Part shown: positions 1-10,200 of the stretch, one piece after another | How positions within the stretch are numbered: the first letter of the stretch is position 1 | Layout: the number at the start of each line of letters is the position of its first letter | Origin: Planctomycetota bacterium | Lineage (GTDB): Bacteria; Planctomycetota; PLA2; JAEUHO01 | Assembly (NCBI GenBank): GCA_020631815.1 | Contig: JACKGW010000002.1 | Span: 124,001-188,000, forward strand | DNA: 64,000 bases | Reading direction: 5' to 3' | Made by a program: the position numbers and the translations under genes | The notes under the pieces: generated by a model | What the model was told of the DNA's origin: nothing | The model's input: the letters and a program-made list of their open reading frames with translations, nothing else | Databases searched by the model: none

Positions 1-2
1 GC

Positions 3-275
3 CTGCTGCTGCCGGAGCCTGGCGAGTACGAGGTGCGCTGGGGTCTGTTCGACACGGCCGAAGGCACGTGGCAGTCCTCCGCCGGCGCCGCGAACGTGCT
101 GCAGGTCGAAGCGCATGGGCGCGAGGCCCAGCGCCTCGACGTGCGCATCGACGCCGGCCCGTTGCAGATCGTGCGTCGCGCGCTGCGCGCGCAGCTGGAC
201 GCGCTTGAGGCGGCGCGAGCGGAACGCGAGGCTGCCGCCAGCGGCAGCGAGACCACGGACGACGACGCGCGCTGA
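3..275 (+). CDS. C-terminal fragment of an unidentified protein (truncated by window edge)
   Basis: The frame is open from the first complete codon of the window to a TGA at 273-275, so this is the 3' end of a gene that starts outside. The visible end reads LLLPEPGEYEVRWGLFD, like the last beta-strands of a carboxypeptidase-regulatory-like (Ig-fold) domain. An amphipathic Ala/Arg/Glu-rich helix follows. The next gene, on the other strand, is rich in the same kind of domain, which makes a shared surface role plausible. The GTG at 33 could in principle start a short protein, but the coding sequence clearly continues upstream of it. No function can be assigned. Confidence 0.6.
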   Translation: MLLPEPGEYEVRWGLFDTAEGTWQSSAGAANVLQVEAHGREAQRLDVRIDAGPLQIVRRALRAQLDALEAARAEREAAASGSETTDDDAR

Positions 276-291
276 GTGGGGCGAGCGCCCG

Positions 292-2439
292 TCACTCGGG
301 CAAGGGCTCGAGCACGAGGTCGAGGGCTCCCTCGGCGACCCCCCGCAGGGCGTAGACGATCGTGCGCCGACCCACCACCGCACGCGCACGCAGGTCCCAG
401 GTGCCGGGCGGAAGCACATCGAAGCGAACCGACTGCGTGGCGACATCGAGGCGACCTTCCACCACGACCCGGCCGCGCGTGGCCGTCGGTGCGCCAAACC
501 CCGTCAGGGACTCCTCGTCGGACGGGGGCGCGAGCTTGGCCTCGATGTCGTGCGCTTCGCCCAGCGTGACCTCCAGGTCGCGGCCCTCGGCGTTGCCCTC
601 CAGCTCGACGAGGGCCGCGCGCCGACGCGCCAGGTCGCGCACCAGGAGCGTGACCGACCCACGCGGAACGCCGACCGCGAAGACCCCGCCCGCGTCCGTC
701 ACCGTGTGCGAGGCCGTGCCCTCGCCGAACACGTCGATGCGCACGCCGCTGCCGGATCCGAGGACGCGCCCGCGCAAGCGACCATCGTCGACCAGGGTCA
801 GCTCCACGTCCTCGGCCGGCGCCTCGACCGCGATGCGCCGACCCAGCGTGTTGGTGTCGCCATGGCGGACACGGATCTCGTAGCGCCCGGCGGGCACGGG
901 GCCCAGCGCGAACGTGCCGTCGGCGTGCGGGCTGCCGAAGGCGGCGACACGCGCCTTCGACTCGGCCGTCTCCGCCGTCCACATCTCGAGGCGCGCCGAC
1001 GCCAAGAGCGCGGCCTCGGCGCCCGACACACGACCGCGTACGAGGGCGCCGGGCTGCATGCGCAGCGATTGCTCGCGCTCGGGGTCGTCGACCGTGCGGG
1101 CCGGGATCGGCAGCCAGGCCTCGTCCCCGCGGCGCAGCCCGTCCACCCACACCTCGATGGGCTCGCTGGCCGCCAGCCCCTCGATGCGGAACGCACCCTC
1201 GGCGTCGGTCACGGCCTGCCGCGACGTGCGCACCGTGCCTCGCGTGAGCGCAGGCGTGGCGCGCACGGTGGCGCCCTCCAGCGGACGCCCCCGTTCGTCC
1301 ACCACGGACCCGAACACGGAGCGCGACCCCAGGACCACGAGCCGGACGTCGTCGCGACCGGCCGCGTAGACGAGCTTGGTGTCAGGATGCAGCTCGAAGC
1401 CGCCGCTAGCGAGCGCGAGCGTCCACTCGCCCGCGCCTAGCCCTTGCAGGCGGAACGCGCCCTCGGCGTCCGTGCACACGTGTGACAAGGCGGCTTCCGT
1501 GTGGGCGCGCTGGTCGACGCGCCTCGCGGTCACCGTGGCGCCAGCCACGGCACGCCCGCCGTCGTCGCGGACGGTGCCCGCCAAGGCGAGCCCGCGCGCC
1601 AGGGGAATCTCGATGGGCCCACTGCTCTCGAGATCCACGGCCACGGCGCGCCGCAGGACGGGCAGGGGGCCGACGTCGGGCTTGCGGTGACCCGTCGCGA
1701 CATCCAGCGTGGCTAGCCGCACGTCGAGCACGGTGATGGAGACCGAGCGTGCATCGCGCGGGTAGCGGACGCGCATCGCCTCGCCTTCGAGCAGGAGGCG
1801 CTCGGCCTGTGCGGCGCCGGTGGCGTCCACGACGGCCAGGAGGATGTTGGCGGCACGCAGCCGCAGGGCCTCACCGTCGGTCCAGCGAAGCTGGACGGCG
1901 CGCTGGACGATGGCCGCCGGCGCGCGCAGCAGCACGTCGGTCGTACCGATCGCGACCTCCTGGGCCGTGCCACCTCCGGCGGAGACGCGTACGCGATCGG
2001 AGGCCAAGTCCGTGAACGCGAAGGTCCCATCGTACCCGCTGCGCGTGAAGCTCGTGCCGAGGACTCCGTAGGCGTCGTCGGCACGCACCACGATGTCGAC
2101 CATCGGCTGCTCGTCGGCATCCACCACGCGACCGGACAGCGTGCCATCCCCGTGGGCCGAGTACGCGCGTGGACCGCCCCCCGTCTCCGCGTAGCGGGCC
2201 GCGCCGCGCGAACGGCCGCGGAACGTGCCGAGCAAGCCGCCCTGCAGGGGATCGGCGTCGCCCGCCAGACCCGCCGACGAGCGACCCGCGAGCGTTCCCT
2301 CGCTCGGGGTGACGTCGTGGGCGGTCGGGTCGATCGCGGGGGGCGGGCCGTCGGCGACGACGAGGAGCACGGCGACCACGGCGGCGATCGCTGGCACGAT
2401 CATCGCCACGAGGCGCAGCCCTCGGGTCCGCTCGTTCAT
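292..2439 (-). CDS. Membrane-anchored protein with repeated carboxypeptidase-regulatory-like domains
   Basis: A 715-residue protein. Residues about 10-30 form one hydrophobic segment (signal anchor), with no cysteine lipobox. A low-complexity stretch follows, then at least four to five copies of a CarboxypepD_reg-like beta-sandwich. Each copy shows the G-x-V-x-D-x-x-G-x-P-x-x-G-A-x-V core and a D-A-E-G-A-F-R-x-x-G-L motif; clear examples start near residues 99, 285 and 365. Such domains usually act as extracellular structural or ligand-binding modules, and no catalytic domain is visible. It is convergent with the partial gene at the window start. Function on the cell surface is inferred only. 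Confidence 0.8.
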   Translation of the reverse strand: MNERTRGLRLVAMIVPAIAAVVAVLLVVADGPPPAIDPTAHDVTPSEGTLAGRSSAGLAGDADPLQGGLLGTFRGRSRGAARYAETGGGPRAYSAHGDGTLSGRVVDADEQPMVDIVVRADDAYGVLGTSFTRSGYDGTFAFTDLASDRVRVSAGGGTAQEVAIGTTDVLLRAPAAIVQRAVQLRWTDGEALRLRAANILLAVVDATGAAQAERLLLEGEAMRVRYPRDARSVSITVLDVRLATLDVATGHRKPDVGPLPVLRRAVAVDLESSGPIEIPLARGLALAGTVRDDGGRAVAGATVTARRVDQRAHTEAALSHVCTDAEGAFRLQGLGAGEWTLALASGGFELHPDTKLVYAAGRDDVRLVVLGSRSVFGSVVDERGRPLEGATVRATPALTRGTVRTSRQAVTDAEGAFRIEGLAASEPIEVWVDGLRRGDEAWLPIPARTVDDPEREQSLRMQPGALVRGRVSGAEAALLASARLEMWTAETAESKARVAAFGSPHADGTFALGPVPAGRYEIRVRHGDTNTLGRRIAVEAPAEDVELTLVDDGRLRGRVLGSGSGVRIDVFGEGTASHTVTDAGGVFAVGVPRGSVTLLVRDLARRRAALVELEGNAEGRDLEVTLGEAHDIEAKLAPPSDEESLTGFGAPTATRGRVVVEGRLDVATQSVRFDVLPPGTWDLRARAVVGRRTIVYALRGVAEGALDLVLEPLPE

Positions 2440-2482
2440 CCCGCGGGGAGTCTACCGGGGCGGCGGGCGCCTTGTGGCGGCG

Positions 2483-4192
2483 TCAGTCTTCGAGGAACGA
2501 GTTGAAGTCCTCGGACTCCTCGGCGTGGAGCACCTCGTAGGCGTGGGCCGGGCTCTTGGCGTGATAGAGCTGCTGCTGCACGCCACGGTCGGACGTGGCC
2601 GCGCGTGCCAAGGCGGTCAGCACCTCCAAGTGGCGGCCCATCTGGTCGGCGGGGATCGCCAGCAGCACCATGCAGTGCACGGGATGGCCGTCGGGCGTCT
2701 CGAAGGGCAGGCCGTCGCGGCTGATGCCCATGGCCCCGACCAGGGTCGGCAGCTCGGGCACCATGGCGTTCGGGATGGCGAGTCCCTCGCCCAGGCACGT
2801 GCTGGCTGCGGCCTCGCGGGCGAGGACGGCTTCGAGGAACGCCTCGCGGTCCATGCGCAGCGAGTTGCTGGCCTCCAGCACGTCGGCCAGCTTGCGGATC
2901 GCCTCCTCCTTCGAGTCCGCCTCGAAGCGCGTGACGATGTTCTCTTCGTGCAGGAAGTCGATGAGCCGGGCGCGGTCCTTCCCCAGGTCGCCCGAGCGGG
3001 CCAACGCGACACGTGTGAGCACGGGGCCCACGATCTCGTTGAGGGTGACCACGGTCAGGACGACGGCGAGGAAGAGGTTGCGCACCTCTTCGGGGAACGC
3101 CTTCTCCTCGGTCACGAGCAGCATGAGACCCACGGCCAGACCTGCTTGCGGAACCAGCGCCATGCCCATCCAGCTGCGAAGCCGCTTCGTGCCGCCACCC
3201 AGCTTCATGCCCATCCAGCCCGCCGCCAGCTTGCCCACCAAGCGACCCGAGAACATGAGCAGCGCCGCGGCGCCCGCCGTGGCCATGTGGCCCAGCTCCA
3301 CCTTGAGGCCCGCGAGCGTGAAGAACACGGCGAAGATCGCGCTCTCGAAGTTCTCGAAGACGCTATGGCCGATCTCCTCCTTGTCGGGCGTGAGGTTGGC
3401 CAAGACCACGCCGAGGATCAGGCACGACAGCAACGTGCTCGTGCCCAGCTGCTCGGCGAGGCCCGCCGTCAACAGGATCGTGATCAGCGAGGCGGTCGTC
3501 AGCCGGCTGGTGCGCACGACGTGCTTGGTCAGCGCCACCAACAACACGCCGGCGCCCACGCCGAGCAGCGCGGCCACGCCCACCGTCTCCAGCGGGGCCA
3601 GGAGCACCTGCGCCATCGAGGCGCCGCCGCCGCTGTCCGCCGCGGCGAGCGCAGCCAGCGCCCCCGTGTGGGCCAGCTCGAAGAGCACGATGCAGGCCAG
3701 GTTGTTGAGTGCCACGCCGGCCACGAGCGTCTTCACGAACACGCCGCGCGAGCGCGTCTCCCCGACGATGGCCAGGATCGTCGCGGGCGCCGTGCTCACC
3801 GCGAGCGTGCCCAGCATGAGCGCCACCGGCAGCGACACCTGCGGCAGCCAGGCGACCAGACCCACGACCAGCGCCGGCGTGATCAGCGCCTCGAAGAGCA
3901 GCAGATACCCGAGACGCTTGCGGGCGGGCCGCAAACGCGCCACGTTCAGATGGCTGCCCACCGCCACGGCCATCAGGCCCAGGGCGAAGCCGGTCAGCGG
4001 CTTCAGGCCCGAGAGGCTCCCCGAGGGAAACACGTCGAGCACCGACGAGCCCAGCAGGATGCCCACCAGGATCTGGCCCGTGACGCTGGGCAGGTGGAAG
4101 CGCTTGGCCAGCGCGCCACTGAGCACGCCGACCACGAGGACGGCGCCCATCGTGAGCAGCGGGTTGGGATCGGCGAGCAGGGCGGCCAACAT
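2483..4192 (-). CDS. CPA2-family cation/proton antiporter with C-terminal degenerate PTS EIIA-like domain
   Basis: Residues about 1-395 contain roughly 11-13 hydrophobic helices typical of Kef/NhaA-type Na+(K+)/H+ exchangers in the inner membrane. The last 160 residues match a PTS EIIA type-2 (EIIA-Ntr) domain, beginning LIDFLHEENIVTRFEA. In active EIIA proteins the phosphorylated histidine lies in an IPH motif. Here the motif reads LAIPNAMVPEL, with Asn475 (codon AAC, 2768-2770) in place of His, so phosphotransfer should be impossible. The domain may be a regulatory ligand- or partner-binding module. The gene is divergent from msrB (4282). Ion specificity cannot be read from sequence. Confidence 0.85.
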   Translation of the reverse strand: MLAALLADPNPLLTMGAVLVVGVLSGALAKRFHLPSVTGQILVGILLGSSVLDVFPSGSLSGLKPLTGFALGLMAVAVGSHLNVARLRPARKRLGYLLLFEALITPALVVGLVAWLPQVSLPVALMLGTLAVSTAPATILAIVGETRSRGVFVKTLVAGVALNNLACIVLFELAHTGALAALAAADSGGGASMAQVLLAPLETVGVAALLGVGAGVLLVALTKHVVRTSRLTTASLITILLTAGLAEQLGTSTLLSCLILGVVLANLTPDKEEIGHSVFENFESAIFAVFFTLAGLKVELGHMATAGAAALLMFSGRLVGKLAAGWMGMKLGGGTKRLRSWMGMALVPQAGLAVGLMLLVTEEKAFPEEVRNLFLAVVLTVVTLNEIVGPVLTRVALARSGDLGKDRARLIDFLHEENIVTRFEADSKEEAIRKLADVLEASNSLRMDREAFLEAVLAREAAASTCLGEGLAIPNAMVPELPTLVGAMGISRDGLPFETPDGHPVHCMVLLAIPADQMGRHLEVLTALARAATSDRGVQQQLYHAKSPAHAYEVLHAEESEDFNSFLED

Positions 4193-4281
4193 GCGTCGGG
4201 CGAGGGATAGCCGAACAACGGCCCGGACGCACGGACCGCTTCGACTCGCGCGACCCTGGCCCTCGGGCGAGGCTCGGGTCC

Positions 4282-4947
4282 ATGGCGCTTCACCCCCCCC
4301 GATCGACCCTGGGAGCTGGCTCGGCCGTGCTGCTGGCCGCCTTGCTCACCGTAGGCTGCGAGCGGCGCCTGACCCCTGCCGCAGATCGTGGCCTGGCCCC
4401 TTCGCAGTCCCCCTCCACGTCCCTGTCCGAGGAGGACAGCCCGTCGATGACAGATGCAGAGCAACCCGCCAAGGGCGAGGCCTCGGCCAACCTGGAGCGC
4501 ATCGAGCGTACGGATGCCGAGTGGCGCAAGCTGCTCGACCCGGAGGCGTATCGCATCCTGCGCCAGAGCGGCACGGAGCGCCCGTTCTCCGGCATCTACG
4601 AGCACGACACGCGACCCGGCACGTTCGCGTGCAAGGGCTGCGGGCTCCCGCTCTTCCGCTCGGACGCCAAGTTCGACGCGGGCTGCGGCTGGCCCAGCTT
4701 CTTCGAGCCCCTGGACGGAGCGCATCTGGAGTCCGTTCGCGACACCAGCCACGGCATGGTCCGCATCGAGGTGCGCTGCAAGCGCTGTGGCGGCCACCTG
4801 GGCCACGTGTTCCCCGACGGGCCCAAGCCCACGGGGCTCCGCTACTGCATCAACTCCGTGGCCATCGTCCATGAAGCCGATGCGAAGAAGGACGCCCCCG
4901 CGGCCTCCGAGGGGGGCACGTCCCCGGCGCAAGACGACGCGAAGTGA
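4282..4947 (+). CDS. msrB: Peptide-methionine (R)-S-oxide reductase MsrB, exported form
   Basis: This enzyme reduces methionine-R-sulfoxide in damaged proteins. Residues 1-25 form a signal peptide ending LLTVGC, an imperfect lipobox, so a lipid-anchored periplasmic enzyme is likely. After an acidic linker the MsrB domain spans about residues 70-200. It has both zinc CxxC pairs (CKGC and CKRC) and the catalytic cysteine in RYCINS, plus the family motif GWPSFF. The tail is Ala/Lys-rich. The domain is full length and all key residues are present. A secreted nuclease gene follows 40 bp downstream on the same strand, so the two may be cotranscribed. Confidence 0.93.
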   Translation: MALHPPRSTLGAGSAVLLAALLTVGCERRLTPAADRGLAPSQSPSTSLSEEDSPSMTDAEQPAKGEASANLERIERTDAEWRKLLDPEAYRILRQSGTERPFSGIYEHDTRPGTFACKGCGLPLFRSDAKFDAGCGWPSFFEPLDGAHLESVRDTSHGMVRIEVRCKRCGGHLGHVFPDGPKPTGLRYCINSVAIVHEADAKKDAPAASEGGTSPAQDDAK

Positions 4948-4987
4948 TCGCATCCGGCAGGATGGGGCCTCCTCCCGGGAGGTCCCC

Positions 4988-5590
4988 ATGCCGCACCGCG
5001 TCTTGTCCCTGGCAGCCGTCCCCCTTCTCCTGCTGGGGCTCCTCACGCTCACGCGCATCGCTCCACCCGCGTGCGCAGGCGACCGACCTGGCGCCGAGAC
5101 GATCCCCCTCGAGCACATCCGCGTGGACGACGGTGACAGCGTGCAGATCGTCGGCGCCGACGGCGTCGAGGAGGTGCGCCTGTTGGGCATCGACTGCCCG
5201 GAGATCCAGCACCTCCAGCACGACCTGCCGTTCGACCAGCCCTTCGGACGCGAGGCCACGGCGTTCCTGCAGGGTTGCTTGGCCATGGCAACGAAGGCCG
5301 AGCTGAGGCGCAGTGGTCAGACGGACCCCTTCGGACGCACGCTGGCGTACCTCGTGCTCGACGGGCGCAACGTGAGCGTGCTGCTGCTTGCCGCCGGCCG
5401 GGCCATGGAGACCGTCACGCGCTACGGCGACAACGGCATGCCCGAGGAAGCCGCCGCGTGCCTTGCGGCCGCGGCCAAGGCGCCGCCCCTCCCGTTCGAG
5501 GACCCCCGCGAGTTCCGCCGCCGCCAGAAGGCGCTGGCTGCCCGGATGAAGGCGGACGGCACCTACCCCGTGGTCCCTGCGGGACGCTAG
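4988..5590 (+). CDS. Secreted thermonuclease-like (SNase fold) protein
   Basis: A 200-residue protein with an N-terminal signal peptide (cleavage probably after ACAG, about residue 30) and a staphylococcal-nuclease domain. Visible motifs are VDDGDSVQI, VRLLGIDCPEI (first catalytic Arg and Glu region), PFGREA and DPFGRTLAYL (second catalytic Arg region). This fold hydrolyses DNA or RNA phosphodiesters in a Ca2+-dependent way. The ATG at 4988 is chosen because GGGAGG lies eight bases upstream; the longer open frame upstream overlaps msrB in another frame and is not coding. Probably acts in the periplasm or outside the cell. Confidence 0.88.
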   Translation: MPHRVLSLAAVPLLLLGLLTLTRIAPPACAGDRPGAETIPLEHIRVDDGDSVQIVGADGVEEVRLLGIDCPEIQHLQHDLPFDQPFGREATAFLQGCLAMATKAELRRSGQTDPFGRTLAYLVLDGRNVSVLLLAAGRAMETVTRYGDNGMPEEAAACLAAAAKAPPLPFEDPREFRRRQKALAARMKADGTYPVVPAGR

Positions 5591-5707
5591 GGGAGCCGGG
5601 GTTGACTGAGCAGGTCGCCCGGGCGGCCGGTCGATAGAGTCCCGACGCCTGACCGATGTGGCATCGGCCAGCAGGCGAGGCGTTCCGGGCCAGCCGGGTC
5701 GGAGTCC

Positions 5708-6607
5708 ATGCGGCTCGTCATCATCAGCATGCTCGGGCCGGCGGACCTCTACGTCCTCCGGCACGTCCTCGAGCGGTGGCCCACGGCCACCATCCTGCGT
5801 CCGGTCGATGTACGACGACCGGGGACGCCGCCCCGTCGTCGACGCTGGCATCGCCTGCTCACGGCCCCCCACCTGCTGGCCCGGGGGTGGCTGCGTGCCC
5901 AGGTCCGGCGCCGCATCGACCGCTACGCGGACCGCACCACGCGGGCCGCGCTGCTCGGCGAGGGACCGCACGCCGCCATGCTGCCCCCCCACCTCGAGGT
6001 CCCTGTCTGGGCGCTACGCGACGGGACCTTCGCGACGCGCCTGGCGGACCTGGCCCCCGACATCCTGCTCTTGGTCAGCGCGCCCTTGCTGCCACCCGAG
6101 ATCCTCGCCGTGCCGCGCCGCCCGACGCTGAACCTGCACCACGGCATCGCGCCCGCGTACCGCGGAGAGGGCTGCAACTACCACGCGTTGGCCCACGAGG
6201 ACTGGGAGCAGCTGGGCATCACCCTGCATCGCGCGACGCCGGGCATCGACCGCGGCGCCCTCTACGTCCAAGCGCGCATCGCACTCGATCCCGGCGACGA
6301 CGACGCGACCGTGATGGTGAAGGGCGCGCGACTCGCGGCCCGTGAGGTCGTGGCCCTGCTCGAAGCCATGCAGCACGGTCGCATGGCAGGACGCCGCCAG
6401 CCGCGGGGGCGCCTCTGGCGCTACGACGACTGGACCCTGCGCTCGTGGATCCGCCGTGCGTGGCGACGCCACGTCTTGAAGCGCAACCCGCCCCACCTGG
6501 AGGAGCGGGTCACGCGCTGGTACGCGCCCGAGAACCGGCTGCCCGCGCGGGCCACGCGGACGAGCCCGGGGCGCGATCCGATCAGGAGCGGGCCGGGCTC
6601 TGCGTGA
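5708..6607 (+). CDS. Formyltransferase-fold protein (methionyl-tRNA/sugar formyltransferase-like)
   Basis: A 299-residue protein. Its middle matches the formyl_trans_N fold. The motif NLHHGIAPAYRGEG (about residues 140-153) supplies the family Asn and His, and Asp in PGIDRGALYV matches the third catalytic residue, so 10-formyltetrahydrofolate chemistry is plausible. The C-terminus is basic and Arg/Trp-rich, unlike the OB-fold of true Fmt, so an initiator-tRNA role is doubtful. Sugar-nucleotide or another small-molecule N-formylation fits better. Its 3' end overlaps the convergent VOC gene by 26 bp. Confidence 0.72.
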   Translation: MRLVIISMLGPADLYVLRHVLERWPTATILRPVDVRRPGTPPRRRRWHRLLTAPHLLARGWLRAQVRRRIDRYADRTTRAALLGEGPHAAMLPPHLEVPVWALRDGTFATRLADLAPDILLLVSAPLLPPEILAVPRRPTLNLHHGIAPAYRGEGCNYHALAHEDWEQLGITLHRATPGIDRGALYVQARIALDPGDDDATVMVKGARLAAREVVALLEAMQHGRMAGRRQPRGRLWRYDDWTLRSWIRRAWRRHVLKRNPPHLEERVTRWYAPENRLPARATRTSPGRDPIRSGPGSA

Positions 6608-6959
6608 AGCCCCAGCGGTGACCGTCGAGGTCATCGAGCTCGAACTCGACCGCTCCCCACGGACGCGTGACCGGCGCCTCCAGCTTCACGCCGGGCTGTT
6701 GATGGTCGTAGGGCTCGAGGCCTGCAGCGCGCGCACGGTCGAACGCGGCTCGCGCGTCGGGCACGCCGGCGTGGAGCACCAAGCCACTGCCCCCGCTCGG
6801 CTGCTCGGCCGGGTGCAACATGATCTCGGTGCTTCCCGCCGCGACCCAGTGCATGCCGTGGTAGCCCCGCAGGTAGCGGAAGCCCATGGACTCGTACCAG
6901 CCCTTGGCGGCTTCGGTGTCACGGCACATCAGGACGACGCTCTGCAGCTGGTCGGGCAT
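6582..6959 (-). CDS. VOC (glyoxalase/bleomycin-resistance-like) family protein
   Basis: A single VOC-fold domain of 125 residues made of two beta-alpha-beta-beta-beta modules. It begins with LQSVVLMCRDTEAAKGWYESMGF and ends with the characteristic FELDDLDGHRWGF. Members bind a divalent metal and catalyse isomerisation, dioxygenation or drug sequestration; the substrate here is unknown. The ATG at 6959 is preferred over an in-frame TTG two codons upstream. The last 26 bp overlap the convergent formyltransferase-like gene. Confidence 0.8.
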   Translation of the reverse strand: MPDQLQSVVLMCRDTEAAKGWYESMGFRYLRGYHGMHWVAAGSTEIMLHPAEQPSGGSGLVLHAGVPDARAAFDRARAAGLEPYDHQQPGVKLEAPVTRPWGAVEFELDDLDGHRWGFTQSPARS

Positions 6960-6992
6960 GCGCAAAGTGTACGCAGGTGGGTGGCGGCGTCC

Positions 6993-7259
6993 TCAGAGCA
7001 CGTAGCGGACGGCGGGGCGGGTCTGCAGGCCTCTCAGAAGGCCGGTGCGATCCGCGTCGCTCGTCACGAGCACGCGCAAGTGCACGCTGTGCCAGCGCCC
7101 CCCGCTGCTCTGGTTGCCGGGCTCGATCACGTGCTCGCGATCTTCGATGACCTCGGCGATCGCCGCTCGCAGGCTCTCGACACTGGCGCCGACCAGGCGG
7201 TAGACCCAGGAGCAGGGGTACTCGATGAGGGGCTGCCCGGACGGGACGTTCCAGGCCAT
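6993..7259 (-). CDS. DUF493 (YbeD-like) small protein
   Basis: An 88-residue protein with the ferredoxin-like DUF493 fold: IEYPCSWVYRLVGASVESL opens the domain and the conserved HSVHLRVLVTSDADR strand follows. The family is small, cytosolic and of uncertain allosteric or regulatory role (E. coli YbeD is the reference). ATG 7259 lies 24 bases downstream of the icmF stop, so the gene may be the distal cistron of an icmF transcript. The reading frame upstream of this ATG is a shadow of icmF. Confidence 0.82.
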   Translation of the reverse strand: MAWNVPSGQPLIEYPCSWVYRLVGASVESLRAAIAEVIEDREHVIEPGNQSSGGRWHSVHLRVLVTSDADRTGLLRGLQTRPAVRYVL

Positions 7260-7282
7260 GGGCACTCCGGATCGGGTCGCGG

Positions 7283-10200
7283 CTACATGTTTCGACGGTA
7301 TTGACCACCTACATCGTAGAGGGCGCGGCTCATCTGGCCGAGCGAACAGGTCGTGGCCACGTCCATCAGCACGTCGAACAAGTTGGCATCTTCGACGGCT
7401 GCCTGCTGCAGGCGATCCAACGCGTCGCGGCTGGCTTCGGCGTGCGCGCGGTGGAACGCCTCGAGCGACGTGATGGCGTGCTCGCGCTCCTCGGGGGTCG
7501 AGCGGATCACCTCGGCGGGCACGATCGTGGGAGAGCCCTTGCTGTCGAGGAACGTGTTGACGCCGATGATGGGCAGCTCGCCGGAGTGCTTCTTGGCCTC
7601 GTAGACCAAGCTCTCTTCTTGGATCTTGGTGCGCTGGTACATGCGCTCCATCGCGCCCAGGACGCCGCCGCGAGCGGACAGCCGGCGGAACTCCTCCAGC
7701 ACGGCCTGCTCCACGAGGTCGGTCAGGGCCTCGATCACGAACGCGCCCTGCAGGGGGTTCTCGTTCTTGGAGAGTCCCAGCTCCTTGGCGATGACCAGCT
7801 GGATGGCGAGCGCACGGCGAACGCTCTCCTCGGTCGGCGTCGTGATCGCCTCGTCGTAGGCGTTGGTGTGCAGCGAGTTGCAGTTGTCGTTGAGCGCGTA
7901 CAGCGCCTGCAGCGTGGTGCGGATGTCGTTGAAGGCGATCTCCTGCGCGTGCAGGCTCCGGCCGCTCGTCTGGATGTGGTACTTGAGCTGCTGGCTGCGG
8001 CGGTTGGCGCCGTAGACGTCGCGCAAGGCCTTGGCCCAGATGCGACGGGCCACGCGGCCGATCACCGCGTACTCGGGGTCGAGGCCGTTGCTGAAGAAGA
8101 ACGACAGGTTGGGCGCGAAGGCGTCCACGTCCATGCCGCGCGAACGGTAGTACTCGACGTAGGTGAACCCGTTGGCCAGCGTGAAGGCCAGCTGCGTGAT
8201 CGGGTTGGCACCCGCTTCCGCGATGTGGTACCCGCTGATGGAGACGCTGTAGAAGTTGCGCACGTCGTGGGCGATGAACCACGCCTGCACGTCCGCCATC
8301 ATGCGCAGCGCGAACTCGGTGCTGAAGATGCAGGTGTTCTGGGCCTGGTCTTCCTTGAGGATGTCGGCCTGCACCGTGCCGCGCACCTTGGCCAGCGTCT
8401 CGGCGCGGATGCGCTCGTAGTCGGCCAGCGGCAGCACCTCGCGCCCGGTCACGCCGAGCAGCATGAGCCCCAGGCCGTCGTGGCCTTCGGGCAGCTCGCC
8501 GCGATAGCGCGGACGCGGCAGGCCGCGCCCGGCGAAGATCTCGTCGATGCGCCTGTCGACCTCGGCTTCGAGGCCCTGCGCGGCGATGTGCTTCTCGCAC
8601 TGCTGGTCGATGGCGGCGTTCAGGAAGAACGCCAGCAGCATCGGCGCCGGCCCGTTGATGGTCATCGAGACGCTGGTCTTGGGGTCGGCCAGGTCGAAGC
8701 CGCTGTAGAGGATCTTGGCGTCGTCCAGCGTGGCCACGCTGACGCCCGAGTTGCCGATCTTGCCGTAGATGTCGGGACGTCGGTCGGGGTTCTCCCCATA
8801 GAGCGTGACGCTGTCGAACGCCGTGGACAGCCGCGCCGCGGGCATGCCCCGCGAGAGGTAGTGGAAGCGGTGGTTGGTCCGCTCGGGGCCGCCCTCGCCG
8901 GCGAACATGCGCGCCGGGTCCTCGCCTTCGCGCTTGAGCGGGAAGACGCCGGCGCTGAAGGGGAAGCTGCCCGGAACGTTCTCCGTCAGCACCCACTTGA
9001 CGACCTCGCCCCAGTCCTGCGTCCTGGGCAGCTCGACCTTGCGCACCGTCGTGCCCGACAGCGACGTCCACACGAGCGGCTGCTGCAGGGTCCGCCCGCG
9101 CACGGCGTACGCCAGCGTGTCCCCGGCATAGCGCTCGAGCGTCGCGGCCCAGCCGAGGAGCGCGTCGCGCGCGTCGGGCGCCATGCGTCGCGCCAGCTCC
9201 GTGGCGTGGCGTACCAGGGCGTGGACTTCGTCGGGGTCGCCCGGCTGCGTGGTCGGCACGAGGTCGGCGGGCCAGGCGGGTGCCTCGGGGCCCTTCTTCG
9301 CGCCCTCGCCTGCGCGCAACACGGCGATCGCCCCGTGCAGGTGACCGAGACGCCGGGCCAGATCGGCCTGTTCCGCCACGTGCTGGTCGTAGCGGTCGCT
9401 CGACTCCGCGATCTCCGCCAAGTAGCGGTTGCGGTCCGCGGGAAGCACGTCGCTTCGACGGTGCGGCGCCGGGGCGAAGCCGCGGCCCTCGTTCAACGGC
9501 ACGCCCGTGCGCTCGGCGAGGCGCTCCATGAGCGCGTGGTACAGCCGATGGGTTCCACCGTCGTTGAACAGGCTGGCGACCGTGCCGTAGACCGGCATGT
9601 CGTCGGGGCTCTTGTCGAACGCGCCGCGGTTGCGCTGGACTTGCTTGCGCACGTCGCGCAGCGCGTCGAGCGAACCGGGCTTGTCGAACTTGTTCACGGC
9701 CACGACGTCCGCGAAGTCGAGCATGTCGATCTTCTCGAGCTGCGTGGCCGCGCCGTACTCCGCCGTCATCACGTACAGCGACACGTCGGCGTGCTCGACG
9801 ATCTCGGTATCCGACTGGCCGATACCCGACGTCTCGACGATGACGAGGTCGAAGCCGGCGGCCTTGAGCAGTCGCACGGCAGGGGTCACGTGGCGGCTCA
9901 TGGCCAGGTTGGACTGCCGCGTGGCCAGCGAGCGCATGTACACGCGCGGCGAGTCGATGCTGTTCATGCGGATGCGGTCGCCCAGGAGGGCACCGCCGGT
10001 CCGCCGACGCGACGGGTCGATCGAGAGGATGGCCACCGTCCGCTCGGGCTGGTCGAGCAGGAAGCGTCGGACGAGCTCGTCGACGAGCGAGGACTTGCCC
10101 GCGCCGCCGGTGCCCGTGATGCCGAGGACGGGCACGGTCGCCGCCTCGCCGTGCGTGGCCTGCGCGTCGCCGATGGCCTGGTCGATGGCGGCCTGTTGGT

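Noticed and set aside
6960..6965. TTG 6965 as the start of the VOC gene
   Set aside because: ATG 6959 is two codons downstream and matches the usual length of the family.
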